DNA of 56,262 nucleotides from Actinomycetes bacterium (GCA_029777095.1 JAKOTS010000079.1:1-56262), one strand, 5' to 3'; shown: positions 17,892 to 30,122, numbered from the stretch's first letter. Notes: generated by a model from the sequence alone, not told the origin. Translations and numbers: made by a program.

Positions 17892-18086
17892 TCAGCCCTC
17901 GATAATCCGTAGCGAGCCGGCAGGGCACGACGCGACGGCTTCCTCGACCGCTGCGCGATCCGCTTCATCGAACCGCTCGCTCGAGATGGTCATGACGCCG
18001 TCGTGCCCGACTTCGAAGCGAGTCGAATCGATCGACTCGCAGATTCCCATTCCGACGCATCGTCCGCGATCGACGACGACCTTCAT
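17892..18086 (-). CDS. [3Fe-4S] ferredoxin, P450 redox partner
   Basis: 64 aa. Three cysteines in a C-x5-C and later C-P arrangement (RCVGMGICESI and ASCPAGSLRI) are the signature of 3Fe-4S ferredoxins that feed actinobacterial P450s. A residue that would complete a 4Fe-4S site is absent. It lies about 125 bp downstream of the P450 gene on the same strand, so it is probably its dedicated electron donor. No ferredoxin reductase gene is nearby, so one elsewhere in the genome must serve. No strong ribosome binding site precedes ATG 18086. Confidence 0.9.
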   Translation of the reverse strand: MKVVVDRGRCVGMGICESIDSTRFEVGHDGVMTISSERFDEADRAAVEEAVASCPAGSLRIIEG

Positions 18087-18212
18087 GCGCCGATCGCCTG
18101 ACGCCGACGAGCCCGCTCAGGCATGCTGGATGGTTGTTCAGAAATTCTCATGACGCGTTCCTTCGTGCGTTTGTGATCGGGACATCAATGAGCGGCGGGC
18201 GCGACGGGCCCG

Positions 18213-19505
18213 TCAGTGCGACCGTGCCGGCAGGTGCTTCGGCCCGTGGATGAAGTCACTCCGCAGGTAATCGGGTTCACCGATTTTGAGGTCGGGCATG
18301 CGCGTCAGTATCTGCGAGAACAGCGCCCGCAGCTGCGCTTTGGCCACGTTGTTGCCGAGGCAGTAGTGCACCCCGCCACCACCGAACCCGACGTGACCCC
18401 GCGATTCGCGCTGCAAATCGAAGCGATCGGCATCGGCCCAGACCTCTTCGTCGCGGTTGCCCGAGCAATAGAAGATCACGAGCTTGTCGCCCTCGCTGAT
18501 CTGCTGTCCCCGCAGCTCAACATCGCGGGTGGCCGATCGTGCGAACTCGATCACCGGGGAGGAGTACCGCACAAACTCGTCGATCGACTTCATAATGCGC
18601 CGATCGAAGTCCTCCATCAGCCATGCCCGCTGGTCGGGGTTGCGGTCAAAAGCAATCGCGGTGCTCGAAGTGGTCTGCTTGGTCGTGTCGTTCCCCGCCA
18701 CGCTGAGGAGCAACATCACCGACCCGATCTCATCGGCGTCAAGCGGACGACCGTCAGGCTCAAACTGGGCGAGCGCCGTGGCGATGTCGTCGGCCGGGTG
18801 CCTCCGCCGGTGGTCCACGATGTCGACACCGATGCTCGTGAGTATCCCGACCTGCTGCATCACGAACTGTTTGTGGCTCACACCCTCTGTCATGAACTCC
18901 GGATCAAGCGCACCCATCGCGGCGTCGCCTGCGTGTGCAAACGCTTCGACCTGACTTTCGGGCACGCCGACCAGGTCGGCCACCGTCAGCATCGGGAGGC
19001 GAGCCGATACCTCGGTGACGAAGTCGAAGTCACCGATGCCCTGCACGCGGTCAACAATCTGTTCGGCGCGTTCGTTGATCTTTTCGCTCAACTGCGCCAC
19101 AGCCTTTGGCGTAAAAGCCGCGCTCATGATCTTGCGGTACTGCGTATGGTCGGGCGGATCCATTGACAGGAAGGTCGAAGCCCGCGGCCTCGTCCAATCG
19201 ATCGCACGGAACCCCTGCCCGCCGCGCCTCAAATCTGAGCTGTACGTCTCGTGATCTTGGCTGATCGCGGTGACGTCTTCGTTCTTCGTGATGGCCCAGA
19301 AGCCGGCATCCTGAAACTGCTCGGGTACTTCAGGCGCATGTCGCGGCGGATGCCAGCTGACCGGCGCTTCTTCGCGAAGCCGCGAAAACGACTCGTCCCG
19401 CTCGCTGAAGCTCTTGTTCCAAAACTCGTCCGAACTGATGTCGACATCTGTCGTCACCTCGTGCGCTGTGCGGAACCTACCGGGTAGTCGATCGCGGCCA
19501 TTCAC
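18213..19505 (-). CDS. Cytochrome P450, CYP125/CYP124-like
   Basis: 430 aa. Hallmarks are the I-helix oxygen groove AGNDTTKQTTS, the ExxR pair in DEFVRYSSPV, and the heme-Cys loop FGGGGVHYCLGNNVAKAQ. The MDPPDHTQYRKIMSAAFTP stretch and the tail MPDLKIGEPDYLRSDFIHG resemble CYP125/CYP142-type enzymes, which hydroxylate steroid side chains or branched lipids in mycobacteria. That substrate assignment is inference. There is no membrane anchor. The GTG start at 19505 is uncertain: a GTG about 16 codons in is an alternative. It forms an accessory module with the ferredoxin and the divergent aldo/keto reductase between ctaA and ctaB. Confidence 0.9.
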   Translation of the reverse strand: MNGRDRLPGRFRTAHEVTTDVDISSDEFWNKSFSERDESFSRLREEAPVSWHPPRHAPEVPEQFQDAGFWAITKNEDVTAISQDHETYSSDLRRGGQGFRAIDWTRPRASTFLSMDPPDHTQYRKIMSAAFTPKAVAQLSEKINERAEQIVDRVQGIGDFDFVTEVSARLPMLTVADLVGVPESQVEAFAHAGDAAMGALDPEFMTEGVSHKQFVMQQVGILTSIGVDIVDHRRRHPADDIATALAQFEPDGRPLDADEIGSVMLLLSVAGNDTTKQTTSSTAIAFDRNPDQRAWLMEDFDRRIMKSIDEFVRYSSPVIEFARSATRDVELRGQQISEGDKLVIFYCSGNRDEEVWADADRFDLQRESRGHVGFGGGGVHYCLGNNVAKAQLRALFSQILTRMPDLKIGEPDYLRSDFIHGPKHLPARSH

Positions 19506-19579
19506 GTGCCTACTTTCACTTCATTGTGAGTAAGGCACCCGCGGATCTGGTGCGCACGCGGGTGATTGGGCCAATCTAG

Positions 19580-20668
<1,089 letters not shown>

Positions 20669-20671
20669 CGA

Positions 20672-20687
20672 CGCTAACTCAGGAAAA
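20672..20687. repeat. Half copy (one arm) of the 92-bp element, copy D
   Basis: CGCTAACTCAGGAAAA matches the left arm with one change and is preceded by AGCGA, close to the extended arm. No right arm follows before the ctaB stop at 20710. It lies between the convergent aldo/keto reductase and ctaB genes. Confidence 0.75.
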
Positions 20688-20709
20688 ACCCTGAACCGCT
20701 CTCAGTTGA

Positions 20710-21654
20710 TCAGAACGGGAGCAGCGGGTCGATCGCAATCGCGACGAAGAGCAACGTCAGGTAGGTGATCGAGCTGTGGAAGACGCGCATCGGCGAGGGC
20801 TCGAGACCGCGCACAGCGCGGGAGTAGAGCACGTGCGACTCGACGACGAACCAACCGCCGAACACCACGGCCGAGGCCGTGTAGACGATCCCCATGCCGG
20901 CGACGGGGATGAGCACGAGCGAGCACGCGAGCGTGGCCCAGGCGTAAATGATGACTTGGAGGCCGACCGCGGGTGCCCCGCGGGTCACGCCAAGCATCGG
21001 CACGGAGGCCGCGGCGTAGTCAGTCTTGTACTTCATCGACAGCGGCCAGTAGTGCGCGGGGGTCCAGAGGAACACCAGAACGAACAGGATGATCGGGGCC
21101 AGGCTGATCGACCCGGTGACCGCGGTCCAACCAATGAGCACGGGGAAGCAACCCGCGATCCCACCCCAAATAATGTTCTGCTCGGTGCGGCGCTTGAGGA
21201 TCATGGTGTAAATCACGACGTAGAAGAAGATGGCCGCGACCGACAGCAGCGTCGTCAGCCAGTTCGTAGTGAACCAGAGCCACACCGTCGAGACGACGGC
21301 GAGCACCCACGAGAAGATCAGTGCCGCGCGGGGCGAAATCTCGCCCGTCACGATCGGCCGATTCTCGGTGCGCTTCATGTGCGCATCCATGTCGCGGTCG
21401 AGATACATGTTGAACGATGCCGCAGAGGCCGCACTCAGCGCCCCGCCGATGACGGTTGCGAGCACCAGAAGCGGGTTCGGGAATGCGCCCGCAGCCAAAA
21501 TCATGACCGGAACCGTCGTCACGAGCAGCAGCTCAAGCACCCGCGGCTTCGTCAGCGTGACGTATGCACGGATGGTTCGCCCCACCGAACGGGGATGCAC
21601 GGGCTGAGTTCCCTCGTCTGAGACGTGGGCGCTCGGCGTGGTTTTGGTATTCAT
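20710..21654 (-). CDS. ctaB: Protoheme IX farnesyltransferase (heme O synthase)
   Basis: A 314-aa member of the UbiA prenyltransferase superfamily with about nine transmembrane helices. The prenyl-diphosphate motif is NMYLDRDMDAHMKRT, and the second Asp-rich region is in YKTDYAAASVPML. LTKPRVLELLL at the N-terminus is typical of CtaB/CyoE. It makes heme O, the substrate of CtaA. It is divergent from tkt, the common order in Microbacteriaceae-like genomes, though here it is separated from ctaA by a P450 module. Confidence 0.96.
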   Translation of the reverse strand: MNTKTTPSAHVSDEGTQPVHPRSVGRTIRAYVTLTKPRVLELLLVTTVPVMILAAGAFPNPLLVLATVIGGALSAASAASFNMYLDRDMDAHMKRTENRPIVTGEISPRAALIFSWVLAVVSTVWLWFTTNWLTTLLSVAAIFFYVVIYTMILKRRTEQNIIWGGIAGCFPVLIGWTAVTGSISLAPIILFVLVFLWTPAHYWPLSMKYKTDYAAASVPMLGVTRGAPAVGLQVIIYAWATLACSLVLIPVAGMGIVYTASAVVFGGWFVVESHVLYSRAVRGLEPSPMRVFHSSITYLTLLFVAIAIDPLLPF

Positions 21655-21830
21655 CGTCCCCTGCTTCTGAGTCCCCGACAGTCTACGTCATAGGCAACGA
21701 CCAGCTTTCTGGAGACGTGCGGGGCCGGGCCGGCCGGCCCGGCCGTGCCTGCGGCAACGCGGACGACACGACACAAACGCCCGCAGGGGCAGAACGCGTG
21801 CGGACCTGATGCCAGGGGCATCCACTGGTT

Positions 21831-21836
21831 AGGATT
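21831..21836 (+). promoter_or_regulatory. -10 box of the tkt operon promoter
   Basis: TAGGAT, 61 bp before the tkt start codon, giving a leader of about 55 nt that carries a ribosome binding site. The -35 region is not obvious. Confidence 0.4.
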
Positions 21837-21897
21837 GTGTGTGATTGGCCCCCGGAGGCCTGCACGCTCTTGTGCGCATGAATCGAAAGGCGACCCG

Positions 21898-23985
21898 GTG
21901 TCAGAACTGCAGTGGGAAAAGATCGACGAGAAGGCTGTCGACACAGCACGAGTCTTGGCGGCAGACGCTGTCGAGAAGGTGGGCAATGGCCACCCCGGAA
22001 CAGCAATGAGCCTGGCCCCGGCCGCATATCTGCTCTACCAGCACGTGCTTCGTCATGACCCCGCCGACACTCACTGGATCGGTCGCGACCGCTTCGTGCT
22101 CTCGGTTGGGCACTCGTCGCTCACCCAGTACATTCAGCTCTACCTCGGCGGGTTCGGACTCGAACTTGAAGACCTCGAGGCGCTCCGCACCTGGGGTTCG
22201 AAGACCCCCGGTCACCCCGAGTACGGCCACACCGACGGCGTCGAGATCACGACCGGTCCCCTGGGCCAGGGTCTCGCCTCTGCCGTTGGCTTCGCCTACG
22301 CGGCCCGCTACGAGCGCGGCCTGTTCGACCCGGAGGCCGCTGCGGGCACGAGCCCGTTCGACCACTTCGTCTACGCCATCGCGGGCGACGGCGACCTGCA
22401 GGAGGGCGTGACGGCTGAGGCATCCTCGCTCGCTGGCCATCAGCAGCTCGGCAACCTGATCGCGATCTACGACTCGAACCAGATCTCGATCGAAGACGAC
22501 ACCAACATTGCGTTCACCGAGAACGTCCAGCAGCGCTACGAAGCCTACGGCTGGCAGGTGCTGACGGTTGATTGGAAGAAGACCGGCCTGTACGTCGAAG
22601 ACGTTGCAGAGCTGCACGCGGCAATCGAGGCCGCCAAGGGCGAGACCGTCAAGCCCACGCTGATCATTCTCAAGACGATCATCGGATGGCCCTCCCCCGG
22701 CAAGCAGAACACCGGAAAGATCCACGGCTCGGCCCTCGGAACCGACGAGCTCGCGGCAACCAAGAAGGTGCTCGGCTTCGACCCGGAGCGCGCATTCGTG
22801 GTCGACGAGGACGTCATCGCGCACACACGTCAGCTGACGGAACGCGGCGCAGCCGCGCACGCCACGTGGCAGGTCGCGTTCGACGCATGGGCCGCCGCCA
22901 ACCCCGAACGCAAGGAACTCTTCGACCGTCTCGAGGCCCACGCGCTTCCCGACGATGTCGCATCGGTGCTCCCGACGTTCGAACCCGGCAAGGCCGTCTC
23001 AACTCGCGCCGCATCGGGCACCGTCCTCGGCGCGCTCGGCAGCGTGCTGCCCGAGTTGTGGGGCGGATCGGCCGACCTGGCCGACTCGAACCTGACCACG
23101 ATCAAGGGCGGCGCTTCGTTCATCCCGAGCGAGCACTCGACCCACGAGTGGTCGGGCAACCCCTACGGCCGGGTCCTCCACTTCGGCATCCGCGAGCACG
23201 CGATGGCGGCGATCGTGAACGGCATCGTGCTGCACGGCCCCACCCGCGCATTCGGCGGCACGTTCCTGATCTTCAGCGACTACATGCGCCCGGCCGTCCG
23301 TCTGGCCGCGCTCATGAACGTGCCGAGCATCTTCGTCTGGACGCACGACTCGATCGCGCTCGGTGAAGACGGCCCGACCCACCAGCCGATCGAACAGCTT
23401 GCCTCGCTGCGCGCCATCCCGAACCTGAACATGGTTCGCCCGGGTGATGCCGCCGAGACTGCCACCGCGTGGCTCGAGATCCTGCGTCGCCGCGGTGGCC
23501 CGACCGGCATCGCGCTCACCCGCCAGAACATCCCGGTGTTCGAGCGTGGCGTGGGCGAGGCATCCGGAGACGTCTTCGCCTCGGCTGAGGGCGTCGCCCG
23601 CGGCGCCTACATCCTGGCTGAGGCAGCGAACGGCACCCCCGATGTGATCCTGATCGCAACGGGCTCCGAGGTGCAGCTGGCCGTCGAGGCTCGCACGCGC
23701 CTCGCCGCCGAGGGCGTGCAGGCTCGTGTCGTCTCGGCTCCGTGCCTCGAATGGTTTGACGAGCAGGATGCCGCTTACCGCGAGCACGTGCTGCCCGCCG
23801 CCGTGACCGCTCGCGTCTCGGTCGAGGCCGGCATCTCGATGCCGTGGCGCGGCATCGTCGGCGACCGCGGTCGTTCGATCTCGATCGAACACTTCGGTGC
23901 CTCGGCAAGCTTCGAGACCCTGTTTGAAAAATTCGGCATCACGACCGACGCAGTCGTGGCCGCAGCACACGAGGTGCTCGGCTAA
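21898..23985 (+). CDS. tkt: Transketolase
   Basis: 695 aa. A thiamine-diphosphate enzyme moving two-carbon units in the non-oxidative pentose phosphate pathway. Visible features are GNGHPGTAMSLAP at the N-terminus, the ThDP motif beginning AGDGDLQEG, IREHAMAAIVNGI, and HDSIALGEDGPTHQPIEQL. The start is GTG 21898, giving VSELQWEKID, with GAAAGG about 7 nt upstream. The longer open frame runs into intergenic DNA. It is the first gene of the six-gene operon tkt-tal-pgi-zwf-opcA-pgl. Confidence 0.97.
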   Translation: MSELQWEKIDEKAVDTARVLAADAVEKVGNGHPGTAMSLAPAAYLLYQHVLRHDPADTHWIGRDRFVLSVGHSSLTQYIQLYLGGFGLELEDLEALRTWGSKTPGHPEYGHTDGVEITTGPLGQGLASAVGFAYAARYERGLFDPEAAAGTSPFDHFVYAIAGDGDLQEGVTAEASSLAGHQQLGNLIAIYDSNQISIEDDTNIAFTENVQQRYEAYGWQVLTVDWKKTGLYVEDVAELHAAIEAAKGETVKPTLIILKTIIGWPSPGKQNTGKIHGSALGTDELAATKKVLGFDPERAFVVDEDVIAHTRQLTERGAAAHATWQVAFDAWAAANPERKELFDRLEAHALPDDVASVLPTFEPGKAVSTRAASGTVLGALGSVLPELWGGSADLADSNLTTIKGGASFIPSEHSTHEWSGNPYGRVLHFGIREHAMAAIVNGIVLHGPTRAFGGTFLIFSDYMRPAVRLAALMNVPSIFVWTHDSIALGEDGPTHQPIEQLASLRAIPNLNMVRPGDAAETATAWLEILRRRGGPTGIALTRQNIPVFERGVGEASGDVFASAEGVARGAYILAEAANGTPDVILIATGSEVQLAVEARTRLAAEGVQARVVSAPCLEWFDEQDAAYREHVLPAAVTARVSVEAGISMPWRGIVGDRGRSISIEHFGASASFETLFEKFGITTDAVVAAAHEVLG

Positions 23986-24009
23986 CCGCCGGGCCACAAG
24001 GAGGCAGCA

Positions 24010-25119
24010 ATGACCACCCCAACCGCCCAGCTTTCACAGGCCGGCGTCAGCATCTGGCTCGACGACCTCTCGCGTGAACTCATTGAAACCGGCAACCTCG
24101 CCGCGTTCATCACCAACCGCAACGTCGTTGGCGTCACGACAAACCCGACGATCTTCGCCGGCGCGCTGACCAACGGCAAGTACTACGCCGCGCAGATCGC
24201 CGAGCTCGCCGCAGCGGGAGTCGAAGCGGCCGATGCCGTCTTCAGCATCACAACCGACGACGTCCGCGCGGGCTGCGACATCCTTCGCCCGGTCTACGAC
24301 GCGAGCGGGCACGTCGACGGCCGCGTCTCGATCGAGGTCTCACCCGACCTCGCACACAGCACCGAAGAGACCGTCGCGCAGGCGAAGGCACTCGCGGCAA
24401 CGGTCGATCGTGACAACGCCCTCATCAAGATCCCTGCGACCCTCGCCGGGATCCCCGCGATCGAGGAGTGCATCGCCGCCGGCATCAGCGTCAACGTCAC
24501 GCTGATCTTCAGCCTGCAGCGTTACCGCGAAGTCATCGATGCGTACCTCAGCGGCCTCCGCCGCGCACAGGCCGCTGGCATCGACATCTCGGGCATCCAC
24601 TCGGTTGCATCGTTCTTCGTGTCGCGCGTTGACACCGAGCTCGATGCACGCCTCGACGCCATCGGCGGCGACGCGGCCGAGGCACTCAAGAGCAAGGCCG
24701 GGCTCGCCAACGCGCGGCTGGCCTACGAGCTCTTCGAGCAGTCGTTCGCAACCGACGAGGCGAAGGCATTGTTGGATGCCGGAGCCAACCTGCAGCGCCC
24801 CCTCTGGGCATCGACCGGCGTCAAGAACCCTGACCTGCCCGACACGCTGTACGTCACCGAGCTCGTCGCACCGGGGGTCGTCAACACGATGCCCGAGAAG
24901 ACGCTCGAGGCGACCTTCGACCACGGCGTTATCACCGGCGACACCATCACCCCGAACTACGCCGGCTCGCACGCCGTGCTGGCAGAGCTCGCGGCGCTGG
25001 GCGTCAGCATCGACGACGTCACCCAGAAGCTTGAAGACGAGGGCGTGGCGAAGTTCATCGTCTCGTGGCACGAGATGCTCGCAACCGTTACCAGCGCACT
25101 CGAAGGGGCAAGGGCTTAG
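24010..25119 (+). CDS. tal: Transaldolase
   Basis: A 369-aa class I aldolase with the Schiff-base lysine in [14 protein letters not shown], the [15 protein letters not shown] start and [11 protein letters not shown]. It interconverts sedoheptulose-7-P plus glyceraldehyde-3-P with erythrose-4-P plus fructose-6-P. The length fits the long actinobacterial form. AAGGAGG precedes ATG 24010, and pgi begins 2 bp after its stop. Confidence 0.97.
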   Translation: MTTPTAQLSQAGVSIWLDDLSRELIETGNLAAFITNRNVVGVTTNPTIFAGALTNGKYYAAQIAELAAAGVEAADAVFSITTDDVRAGCDILRPVYDASGHVDGRVSIEVSPDLAHSTEETVAQAKALAATVDRDNALIKIPATLAGIPAIEECIAAGISVNVTLIFSLQRYREVIDAYLSGLRRAQAAGIDISGIHSVASFFVSRVDTELDARLDAIGGDAAEALKSKAGLANARLAYELFEQSFATDEAKALLDAGANLQRPLWASTGVKNPDLPDTLYVTELVAPGVVNTMPEKTLEATFDHGVITGDTITPNYAGSHAVLAELAALGVSIDDVTQKLEDEGVAKFIVSWHEMLATVTSALEGARA

Positions 25120-25121
25120 TC

Positions 25122-26741
25122 ATGAGCTTTGAGATTCACGTCAGCGGCGCGCCGAAAGCAGCGGTCGAGGCAGTTGTGCCCGGCCTCGTCGCCGAGATGG
25201 TGGCCACCGGCCTGACCGCGGCAGATTCGTCGCTGTGGGGGCCCGAGGTGGAGGCGGAGGCATCCATTCGTCTTGGCTGGCTGCAAGCCGTCTCGGTGTC
25301 GCGGCCGCTCGTTGCCGAAATCGTGGCGCTGCGTGAATCTCTTGCGGCAATTGGGGTCGACCGCGTGGTCCTCGCGGGCATGGGCGGTTCGTCGCTCGCC
25401 CCCGAGGTCATCACCGAGACCGCTGGGGTCGAGCTGACCGTGCTCGATTCCACGTCGCCCGGCCAGGTGCTCGCCGCACTCGACGGTGGGCTCGAGCGCA
25501 CCGTGCTCGTGGTTTCGTCGAAGTCGGGTTCGACCGTCGAGACCGACTCGCAGCGGCGCACGTTCGAGGCCGCATTCAGCGACCTCGGCATCGATCCCGC
25601 CGAGCGCATCGTTGTCGTCACCGACCCCGGTTCAGATCTCGACACACTCGCAACAGAGGCCGGATACCGCGTGTTCCGCGCCGACCCGAACGTGGGCGGC
25701 CGCTACTCCGCCCTCACCGCCTTCGGTCTCGTGCCGTCGGGCCTTGCCGGCGCGAATATCGCCGAACTGCTCGACGAGGCAGACGCAACCCTGCTCGAAG
25801 TCGCAATCGACAGCCCGTCGAACCCGGCACTCATGCTGGCCGCGGCCATCGTCGGCGCGCCGGGCGCCACCCCTCGCCGCGACAAGCTCGGCCTCGTCGT
25901 CGACGGTTCGCACCTCGTGGGGCTGCCCGACTGGATCGAACAGCTCATCGCCGAATCGACGGGCAAGCATGGCACCGGCATCCTGCCCGTCGTGTTGTTG
26001 CCCGTTTCGCCGGAACTGCAGGGCGAGCTTCCGTCCGACATGCAGATCGTGCGTTTCGTGGATGACGCCGTGCACTTTCGGATGCGCGAGCACCACCCCG
26101 GCGAGATTCTCGTGAGCGGCACGCTCGGCGCCCAGTTCATTGTGTGGGAGTACGCGACCGCGATTGCTGGTCGCCTGCTCGGGATTAACCCATTCGACCA
26201 GCCCGATGTCGAATCTGCCAAGGTCGCCGCGCGAGGCCTGCTTGATGCGCGCCCCGCGCAGGGCGAGCCCGCATTCGTCGAGCAGGGCGTTGAGGTACGG
26301 GTCTCGAACCCGGCACTCGCCGCCAGCGGCACCATCGCCGGCGTGCTCGACGCGCTCTGGGCTGAGCTCGCCGACGACGGCTACGTTGCCGTGCAGGCGT
26401 ACGTCAACCGTCTCGAGATTCCCCAGCTTTCCGGGCTGCGTGAGATGGTTGCCGCCGATTCTGGGCGACCGGCCACCTTCGGGTGGGGCCCACGTTTCTT
26501 GCACTCGACCGGGCAATATCACAAGGGCGGCCCCGCCCAGGGCGTGTTCTTGCAGATCACCGAGCGCACAGATGTCGACCTCGAGATTCCTGGCCGCCCG
26601 TTCACGTTTGGCCAGCTCATCGAGGCGCAAGCCGCGGGCGACGCCGCGGTGCTTGCTGAGGGCCACGGTCGCCCTGTGGTGACCCTCACCCTCACCGACC
26701 CGGCCGTCGAAGTGCTCACGCTCTTCGAAGCCGCCCAGTAG
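25122..26741 (+). CDS. pgi: Glucose-6-phosphate isomerase
   Basis: A 539-aa SIS-fold isomerase. The sugar-phosphate loop is [14 protein letters not shown], and [12 protein letters not shown] and [13 protein letters not shown] near the C-terminus are family markers. It links glucose-6-P and fructose-6-P, connecting the pathway encoded here to glycolysis. The start is ATG 25122, 2 bp after tal, with AAGGGG and GGCAAGGG in the tal end as likely ribosome binding site. The start 57 bp further up lies inside tal and is unlikely. Confidence 0.93.
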   Translation: MSFEIHVSGAPKAAVEAVVPGLVAEMVATGLTAADSSLWGPEVEAEASIRLGWLQAVSVSRPLVAEIVALRESLAAIGVDRVVLAGMGGSSLAPEVITETAGVELTVLDSTSPGQVLAALDGGLERTVLVVSSKSGSTVETDSQRRTFEAAFSDLGIDPAERIVVVTDPGSDLDTLATEAGYRVFRADPNVGGRYSALTAFGLVPSGLAGANIAELLDEADATLLEVAIDSPSNPALMLAAAIVGAPGATPRRDKLGLVVDGSHLVGLPDWIEQLIAESTGKHGTGILPVVLLPVSPELQGELPSDMQIVRFVDDAVHFRMREHHPGEILVSGTLGAQFIVWEYATAIAGRLLGINPFDQPDVESAKVAARGLLDARPAQGEPAFVEQGVEVRVSNPALAASGTIAGVLDALWAELADDGYVAVQAYVNRLEIPQLSGLREMVAADSGRPATFGWGPRFLHSTGQYHKGGPAQGVFLQITERTDVDLEIPGRPFTFGQLIEAQAAGDAAVLAEGHGRPVVTLTLTDPAVEVLTLFEAAQ

Positions 26742-26764
26742 CCGGCACCGACGAAGAAGGCAAC

Positions 26765-28318
26765 ATGCCTCCAATTGAGGTCTCACGCGGGCACAACCCA
26801 CTGCGCGATCCAGACGACCGGCGACTCAACAGGATCGCCGGCCCCAGCGCGCTCGTGATCTTCGGCGTGACCGGCGATCTCTCGCGCAAGAAACTCATGC
26901 CCGCGGTCTACGACCTCGCCAATCGTGGATTGCTCCCGCCCGGGTTCGCGCTCGTCGGGTTTGCTCGCCGCGACTGGCAAGACGAAGACTTCGCTGAGGT
27001 GGTCTACAAGGCCGTCCGTGAACACTCCCGCACGGAGTTTCGCGAAGACACCTGGCAAGACCTCCTCAAAGGCATCCGCTTCGTTTCGGGCGAGTTCACC
27101 GACCCCGATGCCTTCGCGCGATTGCGCCGAACCATCGAGCAACTCGACATTGAGCGCGGCACCATGGGCAATCACGCCTACTACCTCTCGATCCCACCCA
27201 AGGACTTCCCCACCGTTGCGCAGCAGCTGCGCGACTCGGGGCTCGTCGACGCGCACGGCTCCGATGACGAGCGGTGGCGCCGCGTCGTGGTCGAGAAGCC
27301 GTTCGGGAGCGACCTCGCCTCGGCCCGAGCGCTGAATGAATCGCTCGAGCGGACGTTCCCACCCGATTCGATCTTCCGTATCGACCACTACCTCGGCAAA
27401 GAGACGGTGCAGAACATCCTTGCTCTGCGGTTCGCGAACGAGCTGTACGAGCCGCTGTGGAACCGAAACTACGTCGACCACGTGCAGATCACCATGGCCG
27501 AAGATATCGGCGTTGGTGGCCGCGCCGGCTATTACGACGGTATCGGCGCCGCGCGCGACGTGATCCAAAACCACCTCCTTCAGCTTCTTGCACTCACGGC
27601 GATGGAAGAGCCAAACACGCTCGGTGCGGCCGACCTGCGTGCCGAGAAGGAGAAAGTCCTCGCCGCAGTGTCGCTGCCCGCCGACCTCGGGGCGACGACG
27701 GCGCGCGGCCAGTATGCGGGTGGTTGGCAAGGTGGAGAAGAGGTCACCGGGTTTCTTGACGAAGGCGGCATGAACCCGGCATCCACCACCGAAACCTACG
27801 CCGCGATCAAACTCGAGATCAATACGCGGCGCTGGGAGGGCGTGCCCTTCTACCTGCGCGCGGGCAAGCGTCTCGGGCGCCGTGTCACTGAGATCGCGGT
27901 GGTGTTCAAGCGTGCGCCGCAGCATCTGTTCTCGCGCAGCCAGACGTCGGAGCTTGGCCAGAATGCGCTCGTGATTCGGGTGCAACCGAACGAGGGTGTG
28001 ACGATTCGCTTCGGCTCGAAGGTGCCCGGCGCCGGCAGCCAGGTGCGCGATGTGACCATGGACTTCGGCTACGGGCACGCGTTCACCGAGGCGAGCCCGG
28101 AGGCCTACGAGCGGCTGCTGCTCGATGTGCTGCTTGGCGATCCCCCGTTGTTTCCACGACACCGGGAGGTCGAACTCTCGTGGAAGATTCTCGACCCGAT
28201 CGAAGAGTTTTGGGCCGCACAGGGCGGCCCGCTCGAGCAGTATGGCCCCGGTTCGTGGGGCCCCGCATCGGCTGATGCACTGCTCGAACGCGACGGCCGG
28301 GTGTGGAGGCGTCCATGA
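26765..28318 (+). CDS. zwf: Glucose-6-phosphate 1-dehydrogenase
   Basis: 517 aa. The NADP-binding motif [16 protein letters not shown] and the catalytic/substrate motif [13 protein letters not shown] are clear. It makes NADPH and 6-phosphogluconolactone at the entry to the oxidative pentose phosphate pathway. The ribosome binding site AAGAAGG precedes ATG 26765. It overlaps opcA by ATGA. OpcA proteins act as assembly or allosteric partners of actinobacterial Zwf, so co-translation makes sense. Confidence 0.97.
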   Translation: MPPIEVSRGHNPLRDPDDRRLNRIAGPSALVIFGVTGDLSRKKLMPAVYDLANRGLLPPGFALVGFARRDWQDEDFAEVVYKAVREHSRTEFREDTWQDLLKGIRFVSGEFTDPDAFARLRRTIEQLDIERGTMGNHAYYLSIPPKDFPTVAQQLRDSGLVDAHGSDDERWRRVVVEKPFGSDLASARALNESLERTFPPDSIFRIDHYLGKETVQNILALRFANELYEPLWNRNYVDHVQITMAEDIGVGGRAGYYDGIGAARDVIQNHLLQLLALTAMEEPNTLGAADLRAEKEKVLAAVSLPADLGATTARGQYAGGWQGGEEVTGFLDEGGMNPASTTETYAAIKLEINTRRWEGVPFYLRAGKRLGRRVTEIAVVFKRAPQHLFSRSQTSELGQNALVIRVQPNEGVTIRFGSKVPGAGSQVRDVTMDFGYGHAFTEASPEAYERLLLDVLLGDPPLFPRHREVELSWKILDPIEEFWAAQGGPLEQYGPGSWGPASADALLERDGRVWRRP

Positions 28319-29253
28319 TCATCGACCTGCCCGACACAACTGTCAGCAAGCTTTCGAAAGCGCTCGTCACGGTGCGCGACGAGGGCGGCGCGGTCGCGCT
28401 CGGCCGCGTGCTCACGCTGGTGATCGCGACAGAGCACGGTGCCGAAGAAGAGGCGATCGAGGCGGCAAACGATGCATCGCGCGAGCACCCGATGCGCGTG
28501 ATCGTGCTCACAATCAACGATGACCCCGCGGCCACACCCCGCGTCGACGCACAGATTCGCGTGGGCGGCGACGCCGGCGCGAGCGAGGTCGTCGTGCTGC
28601 ACGCGCAGGGCGCCGCCGCCAGCAACCGCGAGAGCCTGCTCACCGGCCTGCTACTGCCCGATGCTCCCGTGGTCGCGTGGTGGCCGTCCGACACCCCGAA
28701 TGTGCCCGCTGACTCGGCCATCGGCCGCATCGCACAGCGCAGAATCACGGATGCCTCGACCAAGGCCGACCCCACACTCTGGCTCTCGCAACTCGGGGCG
28801 AAGTACCGCCCCGGCGACACCGACTTCGCGTGGACCCGCGTCACCCGCTGGCGCGAACACCTCGCCGCGGTGCTGGATCAGCCTCCATACACCCCGGTGC
28901 TTGCGGCGGAAGTACGCGGCTCGGCGGAGTCGCCGTCAACCGCGTTGCTTGCCGCCTGGCTGCGGCTGATGCTCGACGTCCCGGTGGAATACACGTACAT
29001 TCCGAGTGAGGAATGGGCCACCGGCATCCAGTCTGTGCGTCTGACGCGTGCCAGCGGCGATGTGCTCCTCGAGCGGCCGTACCCCGGTCACGCGGTGTTG
29101 ACGCAGCCGGGTCAGCCATCGCATGACCTCTCGCTCCCCCGGCGGAGCTTGCGTGAATGCCTCGCCGAGGAGCTCCGGAGGCTCGATCCCGACCTGCTGT
29201 ATGGTCGAGTGATCACCGAGGGGCTCGCGCTATTGCACGAGCCGACAACGTAG
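28315..29253 (+). CDS. opcA: Glucose-6-phosphate dehydrogenase assembly protein OpcA
   Basis: 312 aa. An OpcA family protein, recognised by [18 protein letters not shown] at the start, [19 protein letters not shown] in the middle and [19 protein letters not shown] near the end. It has no enzyme motif; in cyanobacteria and actinobacteria it supports G6PDH activity. ATG 28315 overlaps the zwf stop, with GGAGGC about 5 nt upstream. It is followed 7 bp later by pgl. Confidence 0.95.
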   Translation: MIIDLPDTTVSKLSKALVTVRDEGGAVALGRVLTLVIATEHGAEEEAIEAANDASREHPMRVIVLTINDDPAATPRVDAQIRVGGDAGASEVVVLHAQGAAASNRESLLTGLLLPDAPVVAWWPSDTPNVPADSAIGRIAQRRITDASTKADPTLWLSQLGAKYRPGDTDFAWTRVTRWREHLAAVLDQPPYTPVLAAEVRGSAESPSTALLAAWLRLMLDVPVEYTYIPSEEWATGIQSVRLTRASGDVLLERPYPGHAVLTQPGQPSHDLSLPRRSLRECLAEELRRLDPDLLYGRVITEGLALLHEPTT

Positions 29254-29260
29254 GAGACGC

Positions 29261-30046
29261 ATGGCCGCCGAGCGAGACAATGAGCGCAGTGTTCTGGTGC
29301 GCGCCGACCTTTCTGCCGTTGCAGATTTGGTAGCCGGCCGGGTCATTGGCACCCTGGCGCAGCTGACCGAAGAGCGCGACACGGTGCACATTGCACTCAC
29401 GGGTGGCCGCGGTGGCGCGGCCGTGCTCTCGGCGATTGCCGCACACCCTTGGCGCGACAACATCAACTGGGCCCGCGTGCACCTGTGGTGGAGCGACGAG
29501 CGCTTCGTGCCCGCCGCTGACCCCGAACGCAACGAGGTGCTCGCACGCGCAGCACTGATCGACAGCATCGATATTCCCGCGCGCAATGTGCACGCGATCA
29601 GCGCTTCTGATGCGGGCATTGATGTGGATGCCGCAGCCGACGCATACGCCAACGAGCTGGCCGGCTTCGCCCCCGTTGGCGGCGATCCATGGCCAAGCTT
29701 TGACATCACGTTGCTGGGCGTCGGGCCCGACGGCCACTACGCGTCGCTCTTTCCCGAACGCCCCGAGATCAACGTCACCGACCGCACGGCGCTTGCGGTA
29801 CGCGACTCCCCGAAGCCGCCGCCGACGCGAGTGACCCTCACCCGCCCCGTCATCAATGCGTCGCAGCGGGTCTGGCTGGTGCTCAGCGGCGCCGACAAGG
29901 CAGCCGTGTTGGGTCTGGCACTTGCAGGGGCGAGCTACTCACACGTGCCGGCATCGGGCGCGAAGGGGCGACTATCGACCGTGTTCTTCGTCGACGAGGC
30001 CGCAGCCGCCGAGGTTCCGCTCGAGCTCATCGCTCAGGATCAGTAA
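29261..30046 (+). CDS. pgl: 6-phosphogluconolactonase
   Basis: 261 aa. A NagB-like fold with VHIALTGGRGG, VHLWWSDERFVP and LLGVGPDGHYASLFP. The last is the usual PDGHTASLFP site with Tyr in place of Thr. It hydrolyses 6-phosphogluconolactone. It is the last gene of the operon. Phosphogluconate dehydrogenase (gnd), the next enzyme, is not in the window. Confidence 0.95.
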   Translation: MAAERDNERSVLVRADLSAVADLVAGRVIGTLAQLTEERDTVHIALTGGRGGAAVLSAIAAHPWRDNINWARVHLWWSDERFVPAADPERNEVLARAALIDSIDIPARNVHAISASDAGIDVDAAADAYANELAGFAPVGGDPWPSFDITLLGVGPDGHYASLFPERPEINVTDRTALAVRDSPKPPPTRVTLTRPVINASQRVWLVLSGADKAAVLGLALAGASYSHVPASGAKGRLSTVFFVDEAAAAEVPLELIAQDQ

Positions 30047-30122
30047 CAGCGGCGCGAGCGCTCCAGACCAACTCGTTCCGGAGCTGCCGAGCGAAAACGA
30101 CTGTCCACCGTGCGAAACGTAA

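Noticed and set aside
17431..18153. 240-aa open frame across the ctaA downstream region
   Set aside because: It runs through two 92-bp elements and the antisense of the ferredoxin gene, and its composition is Arg/Thr/Pro-rich chance coding.
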